The notes under the pieces: generated by a model
The model's input: the letters and a program-made list of their open reading frames with translations, nothing else
Database searches by the model: none
Told to the model about the DNA's origin: nothing
Made by a program: the position numbers and the translations under genes
NCBI GenBank assembly: GCA_905221605.1
Contig: CAJNDS010002211.1
Span: 62,001-126,000, forward strand
Origin: Symbiodinium natans
Lineage: Eukaryota > Sar > Dinophyceae > Suessiales > Symbiodiniaceae
Direction of reading: 5' to 3'
DNA length: 64,000 nucleotides
In this document: positions 1 through 10,300 of the stretch, piece by piece
Numbering within the stretch: position 1 is the stretch's first letter
How the letters are laid out: each line of letters begins with the position of its first letter

Positions 1-359
1 GGCTGGGCGCCCTGCTCCAGGGTTCTTCACGAGGCAGCGGGCAGACCACAGCGAGTGGTCAATGTCTTCACCCAGCCTGTGATGGTAACTTGAGCCCACT
101 TGGAAGATCTCCACCCAGCATCGTTTGAAAAGCTACAGTACGCTCCTGCGCGTCTTCTGCTTGAGCACTAACTTCAAACTCAGGCCCAATGCCGTCAAGG
201 GAGCGTCTCGATATGCGTCGCAAGACCTCCTTGGCTAGAATTTGGCAATTATTCTAGCGCCTGGCTTCGAACTTCGGGTTCTCTTTCTGGTATTGACATC
301 GCAGGCCAAACTGCTGCATGCCCAAGTGGCCATCCAGTATGAGAACTTTGCTCATCCCG

Positions 360-470
360 CGACAGGTCGCCAGTGGGTCGAATGACCCCTTCCGTGGCCG
401 CTTTGGATCCGGCGCAGCCGACTCTGCCATGGCAGCCACTGCTGCAAGTTCTGTGGTAGCTGATTGCATG
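360..470 (-). CDS. Probable 3'-proximal exon of FG-repeat protein gene
   Basis: A minus-strand reading frame here gives a charged, Ala-rich stretch containing ESAAPDPKRPRKGSFDPLAT, unlike the phenylalanine-glycine exons upstream of it on the same strand. The PKRPRK run resembles a basic nuclear-localisation type cluster, which would fit a protein acting at or near the nucleus, but this is inference. It is placed with the FG gene because it is on the same strand and follows its last FG exon. It could equally belong to another gene that leaves the window. Both exon borders are uncertain. Confidence 0.35.
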
Positions 471-1159
471 AAACGCGCTTTCTGCATCAGGGCTGTTCAC
501 AAGACGTTAAGTTTGTACTCTGTGTGTGTGTTGATTTGCAAGCACGTCTCGATGCTGCCGCAAGTTGAAGATGTGGTATGGAATGTTGTTGTACTTTTCA
601 GATCTTTTCAAGTCACAGCGGTCGACCTTCAGACTCCAATCGATCGGAGATTACAAACGATCGAAAAACAAATCGTAGTTTGAGAATGTCACAAAAGATC
701 AGCATTATACGACAACACAGGTTGCCCATGGTTGGCCCATTCATGGTGGATAACTTGTCCAAGTCCAAGTACATAGCGCCCTCTGCTGGCCTGCGTCCTG
801 GTGGTGGGCCAGTGGGGTTGGGCTGTGCCTTGGCTCGGACATGTCCAAAGCAAAGGAGTCAATCCTGACCACGAACGAAACCCACCTCGCAGCTGATGAA
901 GCACAACGTGCGGGTGCAACTGTGGCACTAAACTCCCTAGGCACCGCACAAAGAGGTTTCCGCCAGCAGCCTGTTCAAGGAGACAAACAGGCTTTGTCAT
1001 GCTCGGCATCGGGGTTGACTTCCATACAGTATCTTTGAAACATAGGCTGATCGTGCAGGCGAAACCCTCACACAATCCATGACACTTCCCAGCGACAAAC
1101 CCATGAAAACACACAAAATGAAAGAGGCTCGGCATTCCCAAGTGCGTTTCAAACTCGGA

Positions 1160-2302
1160 GAGGTGCCTGCGGTGCAGGGCCGAAGCCGCCGCCACCTTTA
1201 CACGTGGTGCCACCGACGCAGCTACCACGCTGTAACCGGGACCCACATCGGCGCAAGGAACGCCCAAATGACACGCTGCAGTCGGCAAGGCCTGGCGCTG
1301 ACCCGAAGCCACCGAAGCCACCTGGTGCTGCCTTAGGCAAGGGCTCCCGTCCAGGATTTCAGAAGTTGTAGGGATACATGGGGATACCTTGGCATGAGTT
1401 CCCTCTCAGCATATTCCTGATGCACTCAGCAGCACAGCCCACCAACCGGGGAGGCCGCCCCACCGGGCTGGCCGAAACCTGCCGCACGCTCCGAAAAAAC
1501 TACAATCTGGAAGCAAAAAAGGAGAACACACACCGCCGAAGTGCCTGCGCCAGGAGTCGAGAAGGCTTGTGGGCCACCTGGGCCACCCGGGCCACCCGGG
1601 CCACCTGGGCCAGCAAAGCCCACGAAGGGCCACCCAGGGTTTCGCTAAGGAACTGCGAGGGAGCCACACAGGGCCAGAGCGTTCTTAAACAACCTTGGCT
1701 GCAGACCTCCAAATGGCGAGCCACCGAAGCCAGGATTCGCACCTGTTTTCAAGTTCACAGTCCACTCCAGAAGTCGACAAGGCAGCCAAGGCATGAAACC
1801 CCGCCAAACCCGGCACGTCGGGCCTGGAGCCGGCTGTCCTGCCCATGGCAGCACTATGGCAGCAAAAGCTGCTCTGAGTGCCTGCTTTGAGTGCCTGCTG
1901 AAGCCTACAGCCGTCACAACCCACCAGCGCCTTGCGGCTGTGCTGGGCCTCCGAACATGAATGGGTTGCCACCTCGGTGCGGGAGTTGCTCCTTGTCACG
2001 AAAAGAGGTCTTCAGAAACACCGACGAAGGACGTTGCTTTGCGGCTGTGCCGAGATATCACAACTAAACACACAAGCAGCCGCAACCTCTGGAGTTGCTG
2101 AATTGAGCTTAGGCCGGCACCGCCAGGACCCGCCTGTGGTGCCTGTCCAAACATCGGGGCACCTGCGCATGTCTCACGCAATCGCTTTGAGGTAACACAC
2201 GCCACTCCTTCCCTCACTCTGCCTCCGCTGCAGGGAGCGCTCTGTGGTGCTGGTGCCCCAAACTGGAACATACTGCCGCCGGCTGGTGCAGCGCCTCTCA
2301 GC
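1160..2302 (-). CDS. Cluster of small FG-repeat exons (nucleoporin-like)
   Basis: At least seven short minus-strand segments encode Gly/Phe-Gly motifs separated by non-coding sequence. In transcription order they are SMFQFGAPAPQSAP (about 2302-2235), APMFGQAPQAGPGGAG (2165-2105), NPFMFGGPAQPQGAGG (1962-1915), GANPGFGGSPFGGLQP (1742-1688), a Gly-Pro-Gly run (1623-1545), AAGFGQPGGAASPVGG (1475-1433), and GGFGGFGSAPG followed by GGGFGPAPQAP (1337-1285 and 1195-1160). Each is about 40-80 bases, so this end of the gene is far more fragmented than the single 0.9-kb FG exon upstream. FG motifs line the nuclear pore channel and bind transport receptors; that role is known for the family and inferred here. 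Exact splice sites were not resolved. Confidence 0.65.
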
Positions 2303-3309
2303 AATTGCTCACGCATTGAGATTGTTGCGAGTTCTCCCCGATCCTTGTGCCGGTGACCCGAAGATGTTGCCACCACCTGCAGAGGTCAGACACGGATTCA
2401 GGGCACAAAAACCGTGGATTCAGGAGGGAAACTGCAGATTCGCGAAACTGGAAAATGCGGGTTCGGGAAAACGAAGATTCGGGAACTGGAAACCGTGGAT
2501 TCGTTAAAGTTGCCTAAATGGGGCATGAACGCGGGTGACATTATATCAGCCCCCCGCCCCACCCTTGACTGAGGCAACTTCCTGAATCGCATTTCCTCAA
2601 CCGCGTGGTTTCCGGAATCGAGTGAAACCAGTCTCCGCTTCGTGGATCGCATGGCTTTATGTCGCGCAGCTTCCTGACTCGCGTGAAGCTAACCTCCTGG
2701 ATCGGACAATTTGCTGCATCGCCGAATTCCTGAATCCTGATTTCCAAAACCGCTTCCAGTTTCTGAATTGCTTAGAGTCAGGACAAACAACTTGTGAAGT
2801 GTTCCTGCGGTACCGGTCACGTGCTGATGTGCCAAGCTCCAAAAGGGTCTGACCAATCCGTTTCAACCCTCAGCCAGGCCTACGCCTGAAGATTGCCCGA
2901 AGACACCACCGCCTTCCATAAGCTTGAAAGCTCACGCCCACATGACAACAAGCAAAGTTCTTTCTGGCATGAGTTCTGTATGGCTAGTTTTGTTGGATGA
3001 AATTTCTGATTCATACTTCGCCTGTTGCCGGCGGAAGTTTCTGGTTTTCATCTCTGGCGTTCGGTCTTGGATCTACGGCTAATACATGTTCACCTGAAAA
3101 CCCTTCATACCTCCGAAGCCCGACATAATTACCCTGAAAACATCCTAAGACTTCAATACCCCTAAACCCTAAAAGCCCTGAAGCCTCAACAGCCCTAAAT
3201 ACCCTCAACCCCCTCCCCCCTTCCCCCCTCCCTCCTATATGATGGAATCAATAGCTTGCTACGCCAACATTAAACAAACTCAATCCTAGCTTTGCTAGCT
3301 TCCGCCGGG

Positions 3310-3392
3310 ACTTCCGAACTGCTTTTCGGGTCCTCCACCACCCCCGAAGATGTTGCCACCACCCGCTTGGCCAAAGACATTCCTGACACGGA
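3310..3392 (-). CDS. FG-repeat exon (NVFGQAGGGNIFGG)
   Basis: The minus strand reads NVFGQAGGGNIFGGGGGPEK directly after a good acceptor, with CAG just before the first codon. The upstream FG exon ends near 3545-3557. Joining from its obvious GT donor breaks the FG frame, whereas a GA donor just downstream keeps it, so a GA-AG intron is likely. The 3' border near 3310 is not fixed. The exon continues the FG domain of the nucleoporin-like protein. Confidence 0.6.
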
Positions 3393-3549
3393 TTTCGTTC
3401 AGAGTCGTATGCATGATAGGAGCTCCGCACGTCGTGCTCGTGAGTGGGAAATCTCAAACCCCCAAACAACCGATAGCAGTTGCCAGCTAGACCTTCTGAC
3501 CAAACTGTGCCGAACGAAGGGCAAAATTCTGCCAGGATTCCCAGTACTC

Positions 3550-4492
3550 GCAGAACCTGCCGGGCTCGGGGCTGCACCGAATAGCCCGCCGGAGGAGGCA
3601 CCAAAGATGTTGCCTCCCTGAGAGCTGCCACTGGAAGGACCAAAAAGACCACCTGCACTAGAAACAGCTGGCTGCGCTGGCTGTGGCTGGCCGAAGATGT
3701 TGGACCCTGAGCTTGGAGCCCCGAATATGCCTCCACCCGCTGCGGACGCCGGGGTGCCAAAGATGCTGCCGGAACTGCTCGGCGCGCTCGTCGGCGCGCT
3801 CGTCGGCGGTGCTCCGAAAATGTTTCCTTGCTGAGGAGCCCCAACTGCCCCAAGAGATCCAAAGATGCTGCCGGAGCTGGGGCTGCCAGTAGGAGCGCCG
3901 GGTGCTGCAGGCGCTGCGGGTGCTGCAGGCTGGGCTCCAAAGATGCCACCCGAACTTGCCGGGGCTGCACCGAAGATGCCGCCCGTGGTGGCAGGCTGTG
4001 GGGCACCGAAAAGGCCACCGGAGCTCGGACCGCTAATTGACGGGGTGGAACCGAAGATGCCACCAGAACTTGGGGCGATGGCTGGCTGAGTCGCCCCGAA
4101 AATGTTGCCGCTGGCTGGTTGCGCTCCGAAAATGCTGGAAGAGCTAGGCTCGCTTGGTGGTGGGGCTGCACCAAAGATGTTGCCACTGCTTGGAGCGCTT
4201 GGAGGAGCGCTTGGAGGAGCGCTTGGAGCGCTTGGAGCGCTTGTTGGCTGAGCCCCGAACAGGCTCCCTGAGCTCGGACTGCTTGCTGGTTGGGTGGCAC
4301 CAAAGATGCTGCCTGTGTTTGGCTCAGATGAGCCAAAAATACTGCCACCAGAAGTTGCAGCACCAAAAATACCGCCTGCTGAGCTTGGTATGGCACCGAA
4401 GATGTTGGAACTTGCACTTCCAGAACTCTGTGAGCTTTGCGATGCAGGTGCCAGGACGTTCGCGGCTGCTTCAGCACCAAAGATGCTCCCAC
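3550..4492 (-). CDS. Main FG-repeat exon of nucleoporin-like protein
   Basis: A minus-strand open frame of about 310 residues consists of roughly 22 repeats of the form (G/S)-I/L-F-G-(A/S), such as GGSIFGA, SNIFGA, GGLFGA and GNIFGA, spaced by Ser/Pro/Ala/Thr-rich linkers. This is the classic disordered GLFG/FG domain of nuclear pore proteins, which forms the selective barrier and binds import and export receptors. The 5' border is well set: a CAG acceptor ends at 4493 and the first codons read on in phase from the exon ending at 4876. No folded domain such as an autopeptidase or coiled coil is visible in this exon. FG domains also occur outside the pore, so the specific Nup cannot be named. 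Confidence 0.8.
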
Positions 4493-4588
4493 CTGATTTT
4501 CGAACATGCACTGCCTAACCACACACGCGCACGAACGATGGAGGCAAGCACGGGACGCAGGCAGACATCTAAGCACAGGCACGTAGGC

Positions 4589-4636
4589 ACACAGGCACAC
4601 AGGCACACACGCGTGCGCGCGCGCGCGCACGCATAC
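4589..4636. repeat. Alternating CA / CG purine-pyrimidine tract
   Basis: A run of CA dinucleotides passes into (GC)n and back to CA with almost perfect purine-pyrimidine alternation, a sequence type that can adopt Z-DNA. It lies in the GC-AG intron of the FG gene. Confidence 0.75.
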
Positions 4637-4875
4637 ACAGAGACAGGCAACCACACACTCACGGGCTCCTCCGATGTCTGATTTCTTTTCATTTCTAACC
4701 GACGTGCAACTGTTCTGGGCAGGACAATCGAAGTGGTTACAAACAACTGTGATATACAGCTGCTCTAAACATCACGCCAACTGGTTCGAAGCTACAGGTA
4801 CTATGTCTTGAAGTCAACTCTCAGCTACTCAAAAGCACGTGCGCAACTCCGCCAAAGTCGTGGACAAGCCGCTGC

Positions 4876-5254
4876 CTGGCGCAAAGATGCTGCCACCAGT
4901 GCTGGCAGGTTGTGGTTCCGCGGCTCCAAACTGGAAAATGCTGGAGCTGGCAGTGCTTTGTCCGCTAGTACTGGCCCCAGAGGTACCTGCACTGGCGGCG
5001 CCTTCAAATATGCTGGGAGGAGATGTGGCGCCGCCCGTGTTGGGAGCACCGAACATGAAAATGCCACCTGAACTCGGTGCGTCTGCCACTGCACTGGCGC
5101 CACCCGAGTTTCCGAAGATGCTGCCGGAGCTGCTGCTGCTGCTGCTGGGAGCCACATCGAAGATGCTGGCTGCTGGCTTCCCAAGCCCCTCGGAGGTGGC
5201 TGGCTTGGCAGCAGCGAAGAGGCCTTCGGAATCGATTCCAGAAACCCAGACCAA
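4876..5254 (-). CDS. Upstream FG-repeat exon
   Basis: The minus strand encodes SSSGSIFGNSGG, GGIFMFGAPNTGG, SSSIFQFGAAEPQ and GGSIFAPG, an FG domain with some FG positions changed to FD, FE or FA. The exon ends at 4876 with the bases CCAG followed by GCAGCG. A GC donor here joins in phase to the acceptor at 4493 and gives APG-GSIFGA, so the intron (4875-4493, 383 bases) is a GC-AG intron. The 5' limit is uncertain. The frame stays open to about 5254, where the sequence is no longer FG-like (GLFAAAKPATSEG), and the true acceptor may lie inside this. Confidence 0.7.
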
Positions 5255-5288
5255 TCACCAAAAAGCGATTGCAGACACCGAGGTAACA

Positions 5289-5314
5289 GCATGCATGCAT
5301 GCATGCATGCATGC
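5289..5314. repeat. (GCAT)6 palindromic microsatellite
   Basis: Twenty-six bases of perfect GCAT repeat. Every unit is self-complementary, so the tract can fold as a hairpin or cruciform. Confidence 0.9.
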
Positions 5315-5936
5315 CTCTGCTCAAGTTCCTCTCAAAGAAACAGTTGGAAGCATAAGCCGTGTGTTTGCTAGTGTTGTGGAGCTTGGGTTTGCATAGAAGT
5401 TGTGCTTGGGTCATCGCAGGGCTCAGGGGTAGCCGCGTAGCCTCTGCTTGGGTCAAGTGCGGTTTCAGAAAGGTTTGACATCCTAAAGACGTCCTATGCT
5501 GAAGTCTCCAGACTCGCACCCCACCGCAGGACACAGGGCTTCAAGGTGAGACCCTCGCCTAGGTCACCTGCACAATTTTGTCAATGCTTCGGCCCCGACC
5601 AACTTTTGCGCATTTCCATAGCCCTGGCTCCCTCGCCCTAGCCCTGGACCTGATGTCACAACATTGCATGCAAGGCTGTCATCTGACAAAGCCTGCAGAA
5701 TTTTACAATTCCCAATCAAGAATGTTGGAAGTCAATGCTTGTTTGAACAGTGAAGCTGATAAACTGGATGCGTACCGTGCCCTGCGGGCTTAGGCAGACG
5801 GATTGGCGCTGCATCATGCAGAGCTAGATAAATGAAGTTGCTGATGTATGTGCACCAAAGTCATAAGACCTGTCAACAAAAATTGTCCGAAGGTGGACAG
5901 CGCAGTTTGTTCAACCCAACACCTAGCCTGACAGGT

Positions 5937-6205
5937 CCGCGCCGGACGTCGAGCCGGAGCTTGGCGCACTGCCCCCGAAGAGGGAAGTGCCTTCACGGTG
6001 CCATGGTGAGGGCTGAAAGTTTAGGGTTTAGGGGTGAAGGTTTAGGGTTTAGGGTGCTTCCCCAAATAGCGGCAATCAGGCAAGTGTAAAACCAGTAACT
6101 CACATGTATACACCCTGCCAGACCCTGCCTCCAAACAGTGCGCCACTGGAGGAGGCACCGCCCGCTGTGGTACCAATCAGCCCCGCGCCCGCGGTTGATG
6201 CAGCG
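5937..6205 (-). CDS. Two small upstream FG exons
   Basis: Two short minus-strand segments keep the FG character: GASSSGALFGG (about 6205-6125) and GTSLFGGSAPSSGSTSG (about 5995-5937). A plus-strand telomere-like tract (6019-6054) lies in the intron between them. They show that the FG gene extends upstream of 5.25 kb, towards the minus-strand exons at 6.6-7.3 kb. Borders are approximate. Confidence 0.5.
6019..6054 (+). repeat. Short interstitial TTTAGGG telomere-like tract
   Basis: About four TTTAGGG units, one interrupted by GGTGAAG, lie inside a probable intron of the FG gene. TTTAGGG is the plant/dinoflagellate-type telomere unit. Confidence 0.7.
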
Positions 6206-6564
6206 CCTCCCAAATCAAGGCACCAACCTCTCACTTCCCTCTGCCAACCTGTTTGCCTGTCCCCTCAAACAACGTGCAGCTCAGTGGACTGCAGCGCGGT
6301 AGTGATCGGCACTGTGGCTGTGGTTCATACGGAACATTTCGGGCATTTGGGGCGCGGGAACACAGACTGGAATACTCCGTTGCGCATCTTTGGACACAGT
6401 AAAGACTGGAAAAGTCTCATCGCAGTCTCCACTGCAACCATCAGGCTTCATAGATGCTCCACAGTCCGCACTGAGCGCCAATCAGCAGAATCAGAAGTGT
6501 GGTGCAGACTGCCTTTATCCTCGTCGTCAAAGGCGTTGTCTTTGAAGCAGGCGCCATCCTGACA

Positions 6565-7337
6565 TCAGCGGCCCATCGTCTCCGAAACCCTGCCATGCGG
6601 GGCTACTTCCTCGTCCGCATTGTCCGCATCCTCTTCCCCACGGGTGGCCCACATCACCTTGTACAGGAGGGCACAGATTTGTACATAAGAGATTTGATAT
6701 AAAGCCCTTTGGACACGACGGCCCTGCCTTGGGGTCCAACTCATAGGTGCGGCAAACCTCCACAGGCTGCCGTAAACAAGCGCTTCAACCGCTCTTCACC
6801 ATGCAGTGGGCTCCAAGACTGGCATACACGAGGCCTTCGCGTAGAGATGCGAGAGCGGAGTTCCATTTGCCTGACAAAATTGCCACAAAGCCCGCACAAG
6901 CCATCCTCGTGACGCCACACACCTGTAAGATCCAAGACTTGCCGGGGAAGGAGGGCTTTGCTCGGGATGGCCTTGTACTTAGCAATGAACTCCGGCACCT
7001 TCGACAAGAGCTTCCTGCCAAGGCACTCATGATCCGCGACCAGCAGCTAATGCGTGCCAACACAGGTAAAAACTTGTTCCTAGCTCAGAGCTGCTCCGAA
7101 ATCGAGCCAGGCTTGCGGATTCTTGCGCCGGTAGACGGCCTCGATGTTTACCTTCCACAAGGTCTCCGGATCCTTGACCTCGATGGCACCTGCCTCGACG
7201 TCGCCGCCGCCGCCCTTTAAGGCCTTTGAGGAAGCCTTTGAAGAGGCCTTTTCTGCTTCCGAGCCCTCTGGCGAATTGTCAGACTCCTCAGACTCTGCAT
7301 CCGCCGGTGGACTCGCCCGTGACCAGTGGGAGCCCAC
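6565..7337 (-). CDS. Acidic / KNPQ-motif protein exons, family not named
   Basis: Four minus-strand segments read as parts of one protein. 7337-7080 has a Ser/Glu/Lys-rich stretch ending in WKVNIEAVYRRKNPQ. About 7030-6950 encodes LLSKVPEFIAKYKAIPSK. About 6763-6725 reads VCRTYELDPKA. About 6655-6565 is acidic (RGEEDADNADEEVAP). The order (I-x-x-VYRRKNP, then a P-x-x-x-x-KYK helix, then a VC-x-x-YELDP helix, then an acidic tail) looks like a short helical domain that I associate with alveolate proteins but cannot name securely. In one frame the last segment reaches TGA at about 6565, which would end the gene. If a splice site precedes that stop, these exons would form the N-terminal side of the FG protein just downstream. 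Borders are approximate. Confidence 0.45.
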
Positions 7338-10300
7338 GGAGCCACCGCCCGGTCTGCTCCGTCTGCTCGGTCTGCTCGCTTCTCGGAAGGGCTCCTTGCT
7401 TCCTGAAGCAAGCGAGGCTCCTTCACACCCTGTTTATACAGTAGCAGACATTAGCACACCACACAAACATCACGCATCTCGCATCGTCTTGCAGCCAAAG
7501 AAGTAAGCAACCAGCCGGGCTTCGTCGGCTTTGAGAACAGCGAACCTGGAAGTGACAATGCTGATTCGCTCACACGTGCGCAGGAAAGCCTTGTCGATTC
7601 TGGCTGAAAAAGCTCTGCTCACATATGCACGCACCAGGACTAACCAAGCACGAGGATGCGGAACGACGAAACTTTGACTGCCGAATACTGCCGAGAGCTG
7701 TCAGCAAGCATGAATGCAGGCTAGCATCGGCCAATCATGTCGGGCTTCGGTGGCGCGAGCAACCTGCCACAGGTCGCAGAAGGGAAAATTGTCAGGCGAT
7801 CAGTGCGATCGATCCATGAAAGGACCTCTAATGCCCCGCTGGGAGTCTTGGGTTTCAGACATGACCGAACGATTTCAACAAGTGGCACATTGGGGTTAAC
7901 CACCCATAACATGTACAACTTAGCACACCTTCCACAGCTTCTAATTCGCTTTATTCGCTGAGTCTGCCCGAACACAAACTTCTCCGATGACCAAGGACTA
8001 CGAAAGGTCAACCTTTATACTTCCCGCTGAATAAGGAAGCCAACTATTGGCTAAGTAAGCAAAGCTCGAGCTCCTACAACTATATCCTGCAACTATAGAA
8101 GCCTTCAACCTTCAAGCCCGAAAGCCTCTCAAAAATCCGTCTGTTTGATGTCAACTTGAACCCCTCAGCCTCAGCCTTTACGCACGTCTCAACAAGCACC
8201 AAAGCGTGCGTGGCGTGGCGGCTTCGAGTACCACGAGCCAGTGCGCCGGCGCTTTGCATCGGCAACAGGCCACTCCCTGTCGGACTGTGAAGTCTGCGAC
8301 GTTGCGACATACTTCGACTGCCCTCTTGGGGGTAATGGGAGTCAAATGCTCCTGTAATGCGTAGCAGCAGGCGTACTCAGTGTACTCCCACCCCAAACGG
8401 TAGCCTGCTCAACGCATGATGGTTCACCTAGGAACACACACCTTTCAGAACTACTCAGTAGCATTGGCCAAGGGAACAACAAGAAAGTCGGGCTGGTGGG
8501 GCAAGTAGGGACTCAAAGTAGGGCATGTGGGGCCAAGATGGGCAAGGCCACTCAGGTTGGTTCCAGTTGTGGACGCAAGAGATCTTGAGGTCGGAAACAC
8601 ACAAAGGGTTCCATCTTGAACCACGAACAACCAATAACAACTAACAACTACCCCACTAGTAGTACTTGCGAAGCAACTAAATAAAAGATACGATGCCATG
8701 CTTCTGCTGCACTTCTGCAGCAGAGGTTCGTTGGTGTGTTAACATGTGGTGACTTGAGGTTCCGTCTTGTCCAAGTTGCCACGGGGAACACAGAACTGCT
8801 CTTAGAGCTAGGTCAGCCAAAACTTCAAATGACGCTTCAGGAGCAGCAGCGAGCCTCACCCGCTTCGCCCGGCCTACCTGCAAAGATTCGCAAAGCTTTG
8901 TGTTTGGGGGCTCTGGCTCTGACTGAAACATGCCTCTAAAGACAGCCTAACACTATTCGCATACTGAGGCCGCAGCGCCACCTTCGCCTGATTTTGGCAA
9001 GCTAAGAATGCAAAGAATGTCGATTCCAGACTGGGCAGTCAAAACCTCACGCTTCGTTGTGCTCACGTGCCACATGCGCACTCTCGATCTCATGGACCCA
9101 CACGATTCAAAGCCCTACAGAGGGCCCAGCCACTGAAGACGGCATCAGCAAGGCCGAGGGACGTCAGAGGCCGCGCAAGCCTGATGAAGGGGAAGCCGAG
9201 GAAAACATGTCTGAGGCGTGGGGATGGGCTGCAGGGCTGGAGTTCGAGGAAGAGCAATGGGCTACGAGCGTCGAGAGTATGAGGTTTTTTGGTGCGGCTT
9301 GCTGTGGCACCAGAGCTTGTCACGGCGAGTCTCCACAACTGTCAAGGCTGGCCCAACTTTGAAACATATACTGAGAACTTACTGAGAATCCTCTGGCCTC
9401 CCAAGTCCTTTCCTTGCATCCGTAACTCGAAAACATTCCAAAACATTCCAGACTTACTCAGATAGTGTCCAATCCGAAACATGCACGCAGGACCATGACT
9501 CACCGGGCAGTGGCGTCCATTTCTGCCTCGGGCAGTCCACTCTTTCTGGCGGGTTTGGCAGCGGTTTATGTTTGCTGTCACTATGCTGTGATGTTGAAGA
9601 GCTGGAGCGGTGTGGCTGAAATTTACACGCTAAATTAACATAAATATTGACATTGGGCCAGGGAAAGGGCCGCATGTCACACATTTCCTTGACGTCTTTC
9701 TCGCAGGAAGCAAAGGACTAGTCAGCACGGACGACAAATGCAAACATGACCGATGCCGTTGGTACACTACCCTCTTTTACAGCAGCCTTGCATTCATGGA
9801 AATATCGAGCAGTTGAAAACTGATTTAGCTTCCAACAGCTGCTGCCAGCGTGGGACGGCCACCTCTGCCAGGCTCGAATTGTGTAGAAGGCTGGTGGTAC
9901 AACCGAATCTCAGCTGATCCACCGGCCTCCACACGAGCCATCATCAATGCATAGCATGACCAACACCTACACCAATCCCTACAGTGTCCTGCTTATGCCT
10001 TGTTGCAATGGGTGTGTCTACACCAACTGTAGAACCGTAACCGCGAAAGTGTATGCTATCCATCTCGTGATAGCACTGGTTAGCTATCAGCTTCACATGA
10101 GTTCCAAGCTGGATGCTAGGGCCGCCAAGTGCCACTGCTGCTCCGAGATGCTCCGAGCATGTGCGTGAAATGCAAGGACAACCCATCTCGACAACTTTTT
10201 TTGCTTAACGATGCAATCGGGTCCAAGCCCTCCATTCGAAGGGAAACCCGGTGGATATGTACACATGGAGTGTCCGGACTCATCTTGAGTCTTGAGCTGA

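Noticed and set aside
1560-1620. Collagen-like Gly-Pro-Gly protein
   Set aside because: The run is one short exon or a local minisatellite within the FG gene, far too short for a collagen domain.
3248-4654. 468-codon minus-strand frame over the FG region
   Set aside because: It is the off-frame shadow of the FG exon (Ala/Gln/Val-rich), whereas the neighbouring frame gives the regular FG repeats.
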